A stretch of 64,000 nucleotides of DNA from Polynucleobacter sp. AP-Nino-20-G2 (GCF_018688235.1 NZ_CP061313.1:789130-853129), one strand, 5' to 3'. Shown: positions 28,178 to 37,713, counted from the stretch's first letter. Notes: generated from the sequence alone by a model not told the origin. A program made the numbers and translations.

Positions 28178-30055
28178 TTGAACAGCAATATGTTGCAAAA
28201 AATCGGTGTGTGGCTCATTGTGGGTCTGGTGCTGTTTACTGTTTTCAAGCAGTTTGACAAGCCTAAGGATCAAAACCAAGTCACGTATTCTCAATTCATG
28301 GATGACGCCAAAGCTGGCAAAGTGAAGCGCGTGGATGTGCAAGGTCGCACATTGCAAGTGACCCCGAATGACGGCAATAAGTATTCCATCATCTCTCCGG
28401 GAGATATTTGGATGGTTGGTGACCTGATGAAGTACGGCGTTCAGGTAACTGGAAAAGCGGACGATGAACCAAATATGTTGGTATCTGCTTTGTACTACCT
28501 TGGACCTACTTTATTGATTATTGGTTTTTGGTTCTTCATGATGCGTCAGATGCAGGGCGGCGGTAAGGGCGGGGCATTCTCATTCGGAAAATCCAAAGCG
28601 CGTTTGATTGACGAGAACAGTAATACTGTTACTTTTGCCGATGTTGCTGGTTGCGATGAGGCGAAGGAAGAAGTATTTGAGATTGTGGACTTCTTGAAAG
28701 ATCCGCAAAAGTTTCAAAAACTCGGTGGCCGTATTCCTCATGGTGTGTTGCTAGTAGGCCCTCCAGGGACTGGTAAGACTTTGTTAGCACGTGCGATTGC
28801 AGGCGAAGCAAAGGTGCCTTTCTTCTCGATCTCTGGTTCAGACTTCGTAGAAATGTTCGTGGGCGTTGGCGCATCTCGTGTACGCGATATGTTTGAGAAC
28901 GCTAAGAAAAATTCACCCTGCATTATCTTTATCGATGAGATTGATGCGGTAGGTCGCCATCGTGGCGCCGGTATGGGTGGCGGTAATGATGAGCGTGAGC
29001 AAACGCTCAACCAAATGCTAGTAGAGATGGATGGTTTTGAAAGTAACAGCGGTGTGATCGTGGTTGCAGCAACAAACCGTTCAGATGTATTGGATCGCGC
29101 TTTACTGCGTCCAGGTCGTTTCGATCGCCAAGTGCATGTTGGCCTGCCAGATATTCGTGGTCGCGAACAGATTTTGCAAGTACATATGCGTAAAGTTCCA
29201 ATTGATCCGGATGTAGATGCCGCTGTTCTAGCGCGCGGCACTCCCGGTTTCTCGGGCGCTGATTTAGCCAATTTGGTAAATGAGTCCGCCTTGTTTGCGG
29301 CGCGTCGCAATAAGCGTGCTGTCGATATGAAAGACTTTGAAGATGCTAAGGACAAGATCTACATGGGTCCTGAGCGTAAGTCTGCGGTGATGCGCGAAGA
29401 AGAACGTCGCAATACCGCTTATCACGAGTCTGGCCACGCAGTAGTTGCTAAGGTTTTGCCTAAGGCGGACCCTGTACACAAGGTCACCATCATGCCTCGT
29501 GGCATGGCATTGGGCGTGACATGGCAGCTCCCTGAGTTTGATCGCGTGAACCTCTATAAAGATCGCATGATGGAAGAGTTGGCGATCTTGTTTGGTGGCC
29601 GTGCTGCTGAAGAAGTGTTCTTACATTCGATGAGTACCGGCGCTTCAAACGATTTCGAGCGAGCCACCAAAATGGCGCGTGACATGGTTACTCGCTACGG
29701 TATGAGTGATAGTTTGGGTACGATGGTTTATGTGGATACCGAATCCGAGAGCATGTTCGGTCGCACTAGCTCAAAAACTGTTTCCGAATTGACTCAGCAA
29801 AAAGTGGATGCCGAGATTCGTGCGCTCGTGGATAGTCAGTATGCGCTGGCAAGATCCATTCTCGAGCAAAACCGTGACAAGGTAGAAGCGATGGTTGCCG
29901 CTTTGCTCGAGTGGGAAACTATTGATGCCGAGCAAATTAACGACATCATGGAGGGTCGTCCTCCTCGTGCGCCTAAGCCTCCGCCTGCTACACAGTTCGG
30001 TAATTCAGCTGGAGCCACTGGTCCAGCAGCTGGTAGCGCACCGGCTACTGCTTAA
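28178..30055 (+). CDS. ftsH: ATP-dependent zinc metalloprotease FtsH
   Basis: Membrane-anchored AAA+ protease degrading unassembled membrane proteins and regulators. Two membrane helices (about 11-25 and 105-122), Walker A GPPGTGKT (194-201), Walker B IIFIDEID (249-256), second region of homology to about 318, and the zinc motif HESGH (416-420). The start is a TTG with AAAGG eight bases upstream; ATG 28190 is too far from it. The C-terminal tail is Pro/Ala-rich. Confidence 0.96.
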   Translation: MNSNMLQKIGVWLIVGLVLFTVFKQFDKPKDQNQVTYSQFMDDAKAGKVKRVDVQGRTLQVTPNDGNKYSIISPGDIWMVGDLMKYGVQVTGKADDEPNMLVSALYYLGPTLLIIGFWFFMMRQMQGGGKGGAFSFGKSKARLIDENSNTVTFADVAGCDEAKEEVFEIVDFLKDPQKFQKLGGRIPHGVLLVGPPGTGKTLLARAIAGEAKVPFFSISGSDFVEMFVGVGASRVRDMFENAKKNSPCIIFIDEIDAVGRHRGAGMGGGNDEREQTLNQMLVEMDGFESNSGVIVVAATNRSDVLDRALLRPGRFDRQVHVGLPDIRGREQILQVHMRKVPIDPDVDAAVLARGTPGFSGADLANLVNESALFAARRNKRAVDMKDFEDAKDKIYMGPERKSAVMREEERRNTAYHESGHAVVAKVLPKADPVHKVTIMPRGMALGVTWQLPEFDRVNLYKDRMMEELAILFGGRAAEEVFLHSMSTGASNDFERATKMARDMVTRYGMSDSLGTMVYVDTESESMFGRTSSKTVSELTQQKVDAEIRALVDSQYALARSILEQNRDKVEAMVAALLEWETIDAEQINDIMEGRPPRAPKPPPATQFGNSAGATGPAAGSAPATA

Positions 30056-30076
30056 CTACTCTCTTAGTATTTTTAA

Positions 30077-30943
30077 GTGAATAAGCAAAATCTGCCCGCA
30101 ACATGGCGTTGCGGGCGTTTTCTTTTTGACTTTAGTAAACGTAAGTCACCTTTGGTGATGGGCATTCTCAATGCCACTCCCGATTCTTTTTCTGATGGTG
30201 GAAAATTTCGCGCTCCAAGTGATGCGATTGCGCAAGCGGAGCGCATGATTGCTAATGGCGTAGATCTTATTGATATTGGTGGCGAGTCTACTCGTCCTGG
30301 TGCTGAGCCTGTTTCTTTGCAGGAAGAATTGGATCGCGTTCTGCCGGTCATTGAGGTGCTGAAAGATTGTGGTGTCGCTTTATCAATCGATACCTATAAA
30401 GCCGAAACAATGCGTCAGGCTTTCAGGGCGGGTGTTGATTGTGTGAATGATATTTGGGCATTACGGCAAGAAGGCGCCCTTGAGGCTGTATTGGAAAGTA
30501 ATGCGGAGGTAAACTCCTGCGGCATTGTGCTGATGCATATGCAACGCGATCCAATGACTATGCAGTTTGATCCTCACTATGAGAATGTGATTGCTGAGGT
30601 AAAAATATTCCTGCAAGAGCACGCTACTTTGTTAGAGGGTAGGGGTGTCGCCCCCAATAGAATAGCGATTGACCCAGGATTTGGTTTTGGTAAAAGTCTT
30701 GAGCACAATCTAAAGATGCTGGCGGATTTTGATCAATTCTCTGAGTTGGGTTATCCCGTTTTGGCAGGCATTTCTCGTAAGTCGATGCTGGGCAAGGTGA
30801 CGGGTCGCGATACCAATGAGCGGGTAGCCCCGAGTATTGCCGCAGCCATTTTGGCCGCAGATCGTGGCGCCCAGATTATCAGAGTCCATGATGTAGCGGA
30901 AACGGTTGATGCTTTGAAGATCTGGGAAGCAATTCAGGGCTAA
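30077..30943 (+). CDS. folP: Dihydropteroate synthase
   Basis: Joins p-aminobenzoate and dihydropterin pyrophosphate in folate synthesis; the sulfonamide target. MGILNATPDSFSDGG, DIGGESTRPGAEP and the late DPGFGFGKSLEHN loop are the DHPS signatures. A GTG at 30077 is the only start that keeps the conserved N-terminal strand (WRCGRFLFDFS), but it lacks a Shine-Dalgarno, and codons 6-17 form a perfect terminator hairpin. Order ftsH-folP-glmM is conserved with E. coli. Confidence 0.93.
   Translation: MNKQNLPATWRCGRFLFDFSKRKSPLVMGILNATPDSFSDGGKFRAPSDAIAQAERMIANGVDLIDIGGESTRPGAEPVSLQEELDRVLPVIEVLKDCGVALSIDTYKAETMRQAFRAGVDCVNDIWALRQEGALEAVLESNAEVNSCGIVLMHMQRDPMTMQFDPHYENVIAEVKIFLQEHATLLEGRGVAPNRIAIDPGFGFGKSLEHNLKMLADFDQFSELGYPVLAGISRKSMLGKVTGRDTNERVAPSIAAAILAADRGAQIIRVHDVAETVDALKIWEAIQG
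30094..30127 (+). terminator. Terminator hairpin inside the 5' coding region of folP
   Basis: GCCCGCAAC and GTTGCGGGC form a perfect 9-bp stem with loop ATGGC, followed directly by GTTTTCTTTTT: a textbook intrinsic terminator 39 bases after the ftsH stop. The same bases encode conserved FolP residues, so it is both terminator and coding sequence. Confidence 0.8.
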
Positions 30944-30957
30944 ATACCCGTAGGTTT

Positions 30958-30963
30958 TATAAT
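30958..30963 (+). promoter_or_regulatory. Consensus -10 hexamer just before glmM
   Basis: TATAAT ends 7 bases before the glmM ATG; transcription would begin at or next to the start codon. No good -35 and no Shine-Dalgarno are visible, so it may be chance or a leaderless promoter. Confidence 0.3.
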
Positions 30964-30970
30964 CAACCCC

Positions 30971-32314
30971 ATGAAAAAACAATACTTTGGCACTGATGGC
31001 ATCCGCGGCGAAGTGGGGCAATTTCCGATTGTTCCAGAGTTCATTACGCGCCTCGGTTATGCCGCTGGAAAAGTATTGGTTGCTAATGCCAAGTCTGGCG
31101 AGCGTTGCAAAGTACTCATTGGTAAAGATACTCGGGTCTCGGGCTACTTATTAGAGGCTGCTCTAGAGGCGGGTTTTGCCGCAGCTGGCGTTGATGTGAT
31201 GTTGTGTGGTCCGATGCCAACCCCAGGTGTCGCGTATTTGACTAAGGCGTTACGCCTGACGGCTGGTGTGGTGATTTCCGCCTCACACAATCCTTACCAA
31301 GATAACGGTATTAAATTCTTCTCCGCCGAAGGTGGCAAGCTCACGGATGAGTTTGAGTTTGCTATCGAAGCGGAACTGCAAAAGCCGATGGGTTGCGTTA
31401 ATTCTAAAGAGCTTGGTAAAGCCTTTCGATTGGATGATGCAGCAGGTCGGTACATTGAGTTTTGTAAATCCACTTTCCCTGGAAGTCTCAATCTAAAAGG
31501 CCTCAAGCTGGTGGTCGATTGCGCTAATGGTGCCGCGTACCACATTGCCCCTCATGTGTTTCATGAATTGGGTGCAGAAGTGATTTCTATTGGTGTACAT
31601 CCTGATGGTCGAAACATTAATGATGGTTGTGGTGCCACTGCTCCTAATGCCCTAATTACGAAAGTAAAAGAGGTGGGTGCGGATTTAGGTATTGCGCTGG
31701 ATGGTGATGCTGATCGCCTGCAAATGGTGGATGCTTCTGGGCGTCTGTTTAATGGCGATGAGCTTTTATATGTTCTCGCCAAAGATCGCATTGCGCGTGG
31801 CCAAGCTTTGGGTGGTGTAGTAGGTACGCTAATGACCAACCTTGCCGTTGAGAACGCCATTAAGGCCTTAGGTATTGGGTTTGAGCGCGCCAATGTGGGC
31901 GACCGTTATGTGCTTGAGCTCTTGAAACAAAAGGGCTGGTTAATTGGTGGAGAAGGTTCGGGCCATTTATTGTGTTTGGATCAGCATTCAACCGGGGACG
32001 GCACTATTGCGGCATTGCAAGTTTTGGCAGCAATGAGCCAAAACAAGCAGGGCTTGGCTCAGCTCTTAGATTCTGTGCAAATTTTCCCTCAGGTGCTTTT
32101 GAATATTAAATTTAGGGCAGGCTACGACTGGAAGTCTGATGATCAGCTCAAATCCAAGATTAGCCAGGTTGAGCAGCAGCTTCAAGGTACGGGTAGGGTG
32201 CTCATCCGCGCCTCGGGGACTGAACCCGTCTTGCGCGTCATGGTGGAGGCTCAGGATGGTGATGTCGCTATGAGTTCAGCCAAGAGTATTGCCAACCTGG
32301 TTCCTACTGCATAA
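30971..32314 (+). CDS. glmM: Phosphoglucosamine mutase
   Basis: Interconverts glucosamine-6-phosphate and glucosamine-1-phosphate for peptidoglycan and LPS. The phosphoserine is Ser105 in ISASHNPYQDNG; the metal loop is DGDADR; the sugar loop GGEGSGH and C-terminal phosphate loop RASGTEPVLRVMVE are present. 447 aa. Follows folP by 27 bases and precedes the pst operon. Confidence 0.96.
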   Translation: MKKQYFGTDGIRGEVGQFPIVPEFITRLGYAAGKVLVANAKSGERCKVLIGKDTRVSGYLLEAALEAGFAAAGVDVMLCGPMPTPGVAYLTKALRLTAGVVISASHNPYQDNGIKFFSAEGGKLTDEFEFAIEAELQKPMGCVNSKELGKAFRLDDAAGRYIEFCKSTFPGSLNLKGLKLVVDCANGAAYHIAPHVFHELGAEVISIGVHPDGRNINDGCGATAPNALITKVKEVGADLGIALDGDADRLQMVDASGRLFNGDELLYVLAKDRIARGQALGGVVGTLMTNLAVENAIKALGIGFERANVGDRYVLELLKQKGWLIGGEGSGHLLCLDQHSTGDGTIAALQVLAAMSQNKQGLAQLLDSVQIFPQVLLNIKFRAGYDWKSDDQLKSKISQVEQQLQGTGRVLIRASGTEPVLRVMVEAQDGDVAMSSAKSIANLVPTA

Positions 32315-32351
32315 GCCATTGAATTTATTGACTAATTTAGAATTAAGTCAA

Positions 32352-32385
32352 TTGTCACAAAAGAGTCACACTCAAATCGTATCGT
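32352..32385 (+). promoter_or_regulatory. Pho box and promoter of pstS
   Basis: Two 7-bp units, TTGTCAC (32352-32358) and GAGTCAC (32363-32369), are separated by AAAA: an 18-bp PhoB site. A -10-like TATCGT at 32380-32385 lies 10 bp after it, replacing a -35 box. Confidence 0.85.
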
Positions 32386-32429
32386 TCTGATATCGCAATC
32401 TTGCGTTATTAATCTGAGGATCGATCTAC

Positions 32430-33452
32430 ATGAAATCTTTCTTGAAAAAAGCGTTGGTCATCAGCGCGATTTCAATTGCTCCAGTTGCTTTTGCGGCGGA
32501 TATGACTGGCGCTGGCGCAACATTCCCGTATCCAATTTACGCTAAATGGGCAGAAGCCTATAAAGCAAAAACTGGCTCAAACTTGAACTACCAATCTATC
32601 GGCTCCTCCGGTGGTATCAAGCAGATCAAAGCTAAAACAGTGGATTTTGGCGCATCTGACAATCCAGTGAAATACGAAGATTTAGAAAAAGACGGTTTGC
32701 TACAGTTCCCAGCAATTATTGGCGGTGTAGTGCCGGTGATTAACGTTGAAGGTGTTAAGCCTGGCGAAATCAAATTAGACGGCCCAACATTGGCCGATAT
32801 CTTCCAGGGTGTTATTTCTGATTGGGGTGATAAGCGCATTGCGATCATGAACCCTGGCGTGAAGATTCCTTCCGGCCCAATTACCGTAGTTCACCGTGCC
32901 GATGGTTCAGGCACGACAGCAATTTTTACTGACTACTTAGCAAAAACCAGTGCTCTTTGGAAAGATGCTGTTGGTTCTGGCGCAGCGGTTAAATGGCCTG
33001 CCGCTTCATCAGTAGGTGGCAAGGGTAACGAAGGTGTTGCCGCAAACGTGACTCGCGTTAAAAACTCTGTTGGCTATGTTGAGTATGCATACGCTAAGAA
33101 AAACAAAATGACCTATATCTCTTTGAAAAACAAAGATGGCAATTTTGTTGCACCAGACGATTTGACTTTTGCTGCCGCTGCCGCTGGCACTGATTGGTCT
33201 AAGGTTCCAGGTATGGGTACATTTATTACCAATGCTTCTGGTGCTAAGTCATGGCCTATCACTGGCGCTTCTTTCATCTTGATTTACAAGAATCCTGAAA
33301 ACAAGGCGAATGCTGCCGAAGTCATCAAGTTCTTTGACTTCGCGTTTAAAGATGGCAAGAAAATGGCTGAAGAGTTGGACTACGTGCCAATGCCTGACGC
33401 AACAACAGATTTTATTCGCAAGAATGTATTTTCCAAGGTTGTTACTAAGTAA
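32430..33452 (+). CDS. pstS: Phosphate ABC transporter periplasmic binding protein
   Basis: High-affinity Pi-binding protein. Signal peptide ends near AFA-AD; the mature start MTGAGATFPYPIYAKWAEAY, YQSIGSSGGIKQI and VHRADGSGTTAIFTDYL are the PstS phosphate-binding segments. 340 aa. First gene of pstSCAB-phoU-phoB-phoR, directly behind a Pho box. Confidence 0.97.
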   Translation: MKSFLKKALVISAISIAPVAFAADMTGAGATFPYPIYAKWAEAYKAKTGSNLNYQSIGSSGGIKQIKAKTVDFGASDNPVKYEDLEKDGLLQFPAIIGGVVPVINVEGVKPGEIKLDGPTLADIFQGVISDWGDKRIAIMNPGVKIPSGPITVVHRADGSGTTAIFTDYLAKTSALWKDAVGSGAAVKWPAASSVGGKGNEGVAANVTRVKNSVGYVEYAYAKKNKMTYISLKNKDGNFVAPDDLTFAAAAAGTDWSKVPGMGTFITNASGAKSWPITGASFILIYKNPENKANAAEVIKFFDFAFKDGKKMAEELDYVPMPDATTDFIRKNVFSKVVTK

Positions 33453-33488
33453 AACTTGATCATTGATAAATCTCAATAATCATTAAAG

Positions 33489-33522
33489 ACAGCTCCACCA
33501 CAGGTGGGGCTGTTTCAATATT
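33489..33522 (+). terminator. Attenuating hairpin between pstS and pstC
   Basis: ACAGCTCCACC pairs with GGTGGGGCTGT (11 bp, loop ACA), followed by only TTC and an A/T stretch. The weak T tract suggests partial termination, which would give more PstS than membrane subunits. Confidence 0.65.
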
Positions 33523-33538
33523 TAAATAAGCACAATTT

Positions 33539-34528
33539 ATGATTGAATCAACCCAGTCTCACTCAGCGCCTACGCCTCAAGCGCTTCGTATCGCCAAGGT
33601 GCAGCGCATTCAAGATTTTCTCTTTCATGGGATTACGCAGTTCTTTGCCTTGTCTGTGTTGATCGCCTTGCTGGGAATTATGATCTCTTTGGTGATTAAC
33701 GCTTGGCCCGCATTAAGTACTTTTGGTATTGGATTTTTCTTTACTCAAGAGTGGGACATTGTGAATGGTGAGTTTGGTGGCTTGATTGCCATCTATGGAA
33801 CGCTAGTGACTTCCTTGATTGCGTTATTAATCGCCGTTCCCCTGAGTTTTGGGATCGCTGTTTTCTTGACGGAGTTATGTCCAGGATCGCTGCGCAGACC
33901 CTTGGGCACCGCTGTGGAGTTACTGGCCGCAGTTCCTTCGATTATTTACGGAATGTTTGGCTTATTTATCTTTGCGCCACTGTTTGCTGAATACATTCAA
34001 CCTGCTTTGGCTGCAACACTTGGGCAGATTCCTGGTTTAGGAATTCTGTTTTCTGGGGCCTTTAATGGTATCGGCGTCTTGTGTGCTGGCTTGATCCTCG
34101 CGATGATGATCTTGCCGTTCATTGCTTCTGTCATGCGCGATGTATTTGAGATTGTTCCGCCGGTGTTGAAAGAGTCCGCTTATGGCATTGGCTGCACAAC
34201 CTGGGAAGTGGTGAAGAACGTTGTTTTACCTTACACCAAGGCTGGCGTGATTGGCGGTGTGATGCTCGGTTTGGGTAGGGCGCTTGGTGAAACAATGGCC
34301 GTCACATTTGTGATTGGTAATGCACATCGCTTATCTCCCTCCTTGTTTGCGCCTGGAACTTCTATTGCATCTACTCTTGCCAATGAATTCGGTGAGGCTG
34401 AGGCTGGCAATCATTTATCTTCCTTATTTGCCTTAGGCTTGGCACTCTTCATCATTACTTTTGTTGTGTTGGCATTCGCTAAATGGATGCTGAGCAATAT
34501 GGAGAAAAAGCAGGGCTTAAAAACATGA
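33539..34528 (+). CDS. pstC: Phosphate ABC transporter permease PstC
   Basis: One of the two channel subunits of the Pst importer. 329 aa, six predicted helices, with the PFIASVMRDVFEIVPPVLKESAYGIGCTTWEV coupling region characteristic of PstC and a long periplasmic loop. Its TGA overlaps the pstA ATG by four bases. Confidence 0.95.
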   Translation: MIESTQSHSAPTPQALRIAKVQRIQDFLFHGITQFFALSVLIALLGIMISLVINAWPALSTFGIGFFFTQEWDIVNGEFGGLIAIYGTLVTSLIALLIAVPLSFGIAVFLTELCPGSLRRPLGTAVELLAAVPSIIYGMFGLFIFAPLFAEYIQPALAATLGQIPGLGILFSGAFNGIGVLCAGLILAMMILPFIASVMRDVFEIVPPVLKESAYGIGCTTWEVVKNVVLPYTKAGVIGGVMLGLGRALGETMAVTFVIGNAHRLSPSLFAPGTSIASTLANEFGEAEAGNHLSSLFALGLALFIITFVVLAFAKWMLSNMEKKQGLKT

Positions 34529-35391
34529 ACAACGCTTCTAATATCGACCCAGCAGTTTTTGCTAGACGTAAGCGCGCCAATAAGATTGGTTTAACTTTAT
34601 CCATGGGTGCCATGGGCCTAGGAATGATCTTTCTGCTCTGGATTTTGAGTGTCCTGGTATTTAAAGGCTTTTCAGCGCTAGACATCACGCTGTTCACCCA
34701 AAGTACTCCAGCTCCTGGCTCGGATGGCGGCGGTCTCGCCAATGCTATCGTTGGCAGCTTATTGTTAGTTGGTTGCTGCACGCTGATTAGCACCCCAATT
34801 GGTGTTTTGGCTGGCCTATACCTTTCTGAGTATGGTGACCGAAGCCGTGTTGCTGCGGTTACTCGTTTTGTCACCGACATCATGCTTTCAGCACCGTCCA
34901 TCGTGATTGGCTTGTTTGTCTATGCGTTTGTGGTTGCGCAAGTTCGCCACTTCTCCGGTTGGGCGGGTACGATTGCATTGGCGCTGATTGCGATTCCAGT
35001 GGTCGTTCGTACCACGGAGAATATGTTGCGTCTCGTTCCTGGAAGTTTGCGTGAAGCCGCATACGCCCTAGGTACCCCAAAATGGAAGGTGGCATTTATG
35101 ATCACCCTCAGAGCAGCCCAAAGTGGTGTGATGACTGGTATCTTGTTGGCGCTAGCGCGTGTTAGCGGAGAAACTGCACCCTTACTGTTCACTGCGCTGA
35201 ATAATCAATTTTTCTCTACCAATATGAATGCCCCCATGGCGAACTTACCAGTAGTGATTTTTCAGTTCGCAATGAGCCCTTACGACAACTGGGTTGAGCT
35301 TGCGTGGGGTGGTGCTTTATTAATTACTTTTGCTGTATTGGGTTTAAATATCCTGGCTCGGGTAGTGTTCCGCGAGAAGGTGCAGGGATGA
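34525..35391 (+). CDS. pstA: Phosphate ABC transporter permease PstA
   Basis: Second channel subunit. 288 aa from the ATG at 34525, chosen because it overlaps the pstC stop (ATGA) and gives the usual short N-terminus; the frame opens further upstream inside pstC. The LRLVPGSLREAAYALGTPKWKV loop is the EAA-type ATPase contact. Confidence 0.95.
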   Translation: MNNASNIDPAVFARRKRANKIGLTLSMGAMGLGMIFLLWILSVLVFKGFSALDITLFTQSTPAPGSDGGGLANAIVGSLLLVGCCTLISTPIGVLAGLYLSEYGDRSRVAAVTRFVTDIMLSAPSIVIGLFVYAFVVAQVRHFSGWAGTIALALIAIPVVVRTTENMLRLVPGSLREAAYALGTPKWKVAFMITLRAAQSGVMTGILLALARVSGETAPLLFTALNNQFFSTNMNAPMANLPVVIFQFAMSPYDNWVELAWGGALLITFAVLGLNILARVVFREKVQG

Positions 35392-36239
35392 TGAGTAATA
35401 TGAAAACAATGTTTGACTTAAATCAGGTGGATAGTCAAGGAGCTAGAGTGGATTCAACAAATAATCGGCAAGCCCCAAAAGCGGTTGTAAACGCTCTTGA
35501 GGTACGCAATCTTAATTTCTTTTACGGCGCATTTCAGGGTCTGAAGAACATCAATTTGAATATTGAAGAGGGTAAGGTCACCGCCTTTATTGGACCATCA
35601 GGCTGCGGTAAGTCCACCTTGCTCAGAACCCTCAATCGCATGTATGACCTCTATCCGGGTCAACGCGCGGAAGGGGAGATTAATTTTTATGGTCAAAATA
35701 TTCTGACTCCAGGTCAGGACTTAAATTTATTGCGCTCCCGTATTGGTATGGTTTTCCAGAAGCCAACACCATTTCCAATGTCGATATACGAGAACATTGC
35801 TTTTGGCGTACGTTTGTACGAAAAGCTTTCTCGCTCTGAAATGGATGAGCGTGTTGAATGGGCGTTGAATAAAGCGGCCCTATGGAATGAAGCTAAAGAC
35901 AAGCTAAACCAAAGTGGCCTTTCTTTATCAGGCGGTCAGCAGCAGCGCTTATGTATTGCTCGTGGCGTGGCTGTCAAGCCATCGGTGATTTTGCTGGACG
36001 AACCTACTTCTGCACTGGATCCAATCTCTACCGGAAAGATTGAAGAGTTGATCAATGAACTGAAGCATGAATACACTATCGCAATCGTGACGCACAATAT
36101 GCAGCAAGCAGCACGAGTTTCTGATTACACCGCTTATATGTACCTTGGAAGCCTGATCGAATACGGTAAAACTGACGAGATCTTCATTAAGCCTAAGCGT
36201 AAAGAGACAGAAGATTACATTACCGGCCGTTTCGGTTAA
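35388..36239 (+). CDS. pstB: Phosphate ABC transporter ATP-binding protein PstB
   Basis: ATPase of the Pst importer and, with PhoU, part of the Pi signal to PhoR. Walker A GPSGCGKST, signature LSGGQQQRLCIARG, Walker B VILLDEPTSALDP. GAAGG seven bases before ATG 35388 and the ATGA overlap with pstA support this start. It carries about 25 residues before the ABC fold, slightly longer than E. coli PstB. Confidence 0.96.
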   Translation: MMSNMKTMFDLNQVDSQGARVDSTNNRQAPKAVVNALEVRNLNFFYGAFQGLKNINLNIEEGKVTAFIGPSGCGKSTLLRTLNRMYDLYPGQRAEGEINFYGQNILTPGQDLNLLRSRIGMVFQKPTPFPMSIYENIAFGVRLYEKLSRSEMDERVEWALNKAALWNEAKDKLNQSGLSLSGGQQQRLCIARGVAVKPSVILLDEPTSALDPISTGKIEELINELKHEYTIAIVTHNMQQAARVSDYTAYMYLGSLIEYGKTDEIFIKPKRKETEDYITGRFG

Positions 36240-36251
36240 TTGGAGACAAGA

Positions 36252-36956
36252 ATGCCAGATAAACACCTTTCATCACAATTTGATGCCGATTTAAATTCCT
36301 TATCTAGTCGTTTATTAGAAATGGGCGGCTTAGTTGAGTCGCAGATTTCTACCGCGATGCGCGCTTTTACGCAAATGGATATTGAAACTTGCAATGTCGT
36401 TATTGCAAATGAAAAAGCAGTGAATGATCTGGAAATTCAGATTGATTTGGCTTGTACTGAGGTGATTGCTCGTCGCCAGCCCACAGCTAGAGATTTGCGC
36501 TTGGTGATGGCTGTATCCAAGGCAATTACTAACTTAGAACGTGCTGGAGATGAAGCCGAGCGCGTTGCTAAAAGAACGAAGCGTCTGATTGAGGCTGGAG
36601 CTACCCATAACATTAATGTGGCTGAAATTCGTTTATCCGGTCAAATGGCCATCTCCTTGCTGCGTCGTAGCTTGGATGCTTTTGCTCGCTTAGATACGGT
36701 TGCGGCAGCAGAAGTGGTTCAAGAAGATCGTCAGATTGATGAGGAGTTTAGGGGATTTGTTCGTAAGCTCATTTCTTACATGATGGAAGATCCGCACACA
36801 ATCACAACAGGATTGGATATGCTGACTATTGCGAAAGCCATTGAGCGTATTGGTGATCATGCAAAAAATATCGCTGAGTTTGTGATCTATGTAGCGAAGG
36901 GTTCTGATGTGCGTCATATTCCTCACGAGGATTTAGTACGCGAAGCGAATAAATAA
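36252..36956 (+). CDS. phoU: Phosphate signalling protein PhoU
   Basis: Negative regulator that keeps PhoR quiet when Pi is plentiful. 234 aa, two repeated three-helix bundles with the metal-binding patterns around DEAERVAKRTKR and AIERIGDHAKNIAE. ATG 36252 has GGAG six bases upstream; a TTG at 36240 is in frame but less likely. Confidence 0.96.
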   Translation: MPDKHLSSQFDADLNSLSSRLLEMGGLVESQISTAMRAFTQMDIETCNVVIANEKAVNDLEIQIDLACTEVIARRQPTARDLRLVMAVSKAITNLERAGDEAERVAKRTKRLIEAGATHNINVAEIRLSGQMAISLLRRSLDAFARLDTVAAAEVVQEDRQIDEEFRGFVRKLISYMMEDPHTITTGLDMLTIAKAIERIGDHAKNIAEFVIYVAKGSDVRHIPHEDLVREANK

Positions 36957-36987
36957 AATAGCAAGACAAATCAATACGGAATTTAAG

Positions 36988-37701
36988 ATGACGCACCGCA
37001 TATTGATTGTGGAAGATGAGCCTTCAATCGCAGAGTTGATCGCGATTAATCTCACACATGCTGGCTATGAAGTTGAGAAGGCCCTTCAGGCTGATATCGC
37101 GTTAAATATGATGCGTGATCAGCTTCCCAGTCTATTAATTTTGGATTGGATGTTACCCGGAAAGTCCGGCGTACAGTTTGCTCGGGAGTTGAGGGGAAAC
37201 GAGAGAACTCGGGTGCTGCCTATTTTGATGTTGACCGCCAAGAGCGAAGAGTCCGACAAGGTTCTTGGTCTTGATTCTGGCGCTGATGATTATGTTACAA
37301 AACCATTCTCCCCTAAAGAGTTGGTGGCGCGTGTTAAGGCGCTTTTGCGCCGTCAAACACCGGTTGAGGATAGCGGGCCATTGGCAGTAGGCCCCCTAAG
37401 GTTGGATCCACTTTCTCATCGGGTTAGTGCGGTTTGGCCAAATATGGAGCCCCAAACACTATCTTTGGGACCAACGGAATATCGCTTGCTCCAATTTATG
37501 ATGGCTAATCCTGAGCGCGTTCACTCAAGAGGCAATTTGCTCGATAAGGTTTGGGGCAATGAGGTGTATATCGAGGAGCGCACTGTTGATGTCCATATCA
37601 AAAGGCTTAGAGCCGCTTTAGCCCCATCAGAATGTGATCGCTATATCGAGACTGTCAGGGGTAGTGGATATCGCATCACAAAGACCCCAACCCAGACCTA
37701 A
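36988..37701 (+). CDS. phoB: Phosphate regulon response regulator PhoB
   Basis: DNA-binding activator of the Pho regulon. Receiver domain with acidic pocket ED/E10-11, phospho-acceptor Asp53, Thr83 and Lys105; C-terminal OmpR-type winged helix from about 130 with the RTVDVHIKRLRAAL recognition region. 237 aa. It should bind the repeat elements listed in this island. Confidence 0.95.
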   Translation: MTHRILIVEDEPSIAELIAINLTHAGYEVEKALQADIALNMMRDQLPSLLILDWMLPGKSGVQFARELRGNERTRVLPILMLTAKSEESDKVLGLDSGADDYVTKPFSPKELVARVKALLRRQTPVEDSGPLAVGPLRLDPLSHRVSAVWPNMEPQTLSLGPTEYRLLQFMMANPERVHSRGNLLDKVWGNEVYIEERTVDVHIKRLRAALAPSECDRYIETVRGSGYRITKTPTQT

Positions 37702-37713
37702 AGGGTGAGGTAG

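Noticed and set aside
28738..29355. 205-codon minus-strand open frame inside ftsH
   Set aside because: Antisense to the conserved AAA+ domain; Ser/Arg-rich composition typical of a shadow frame.
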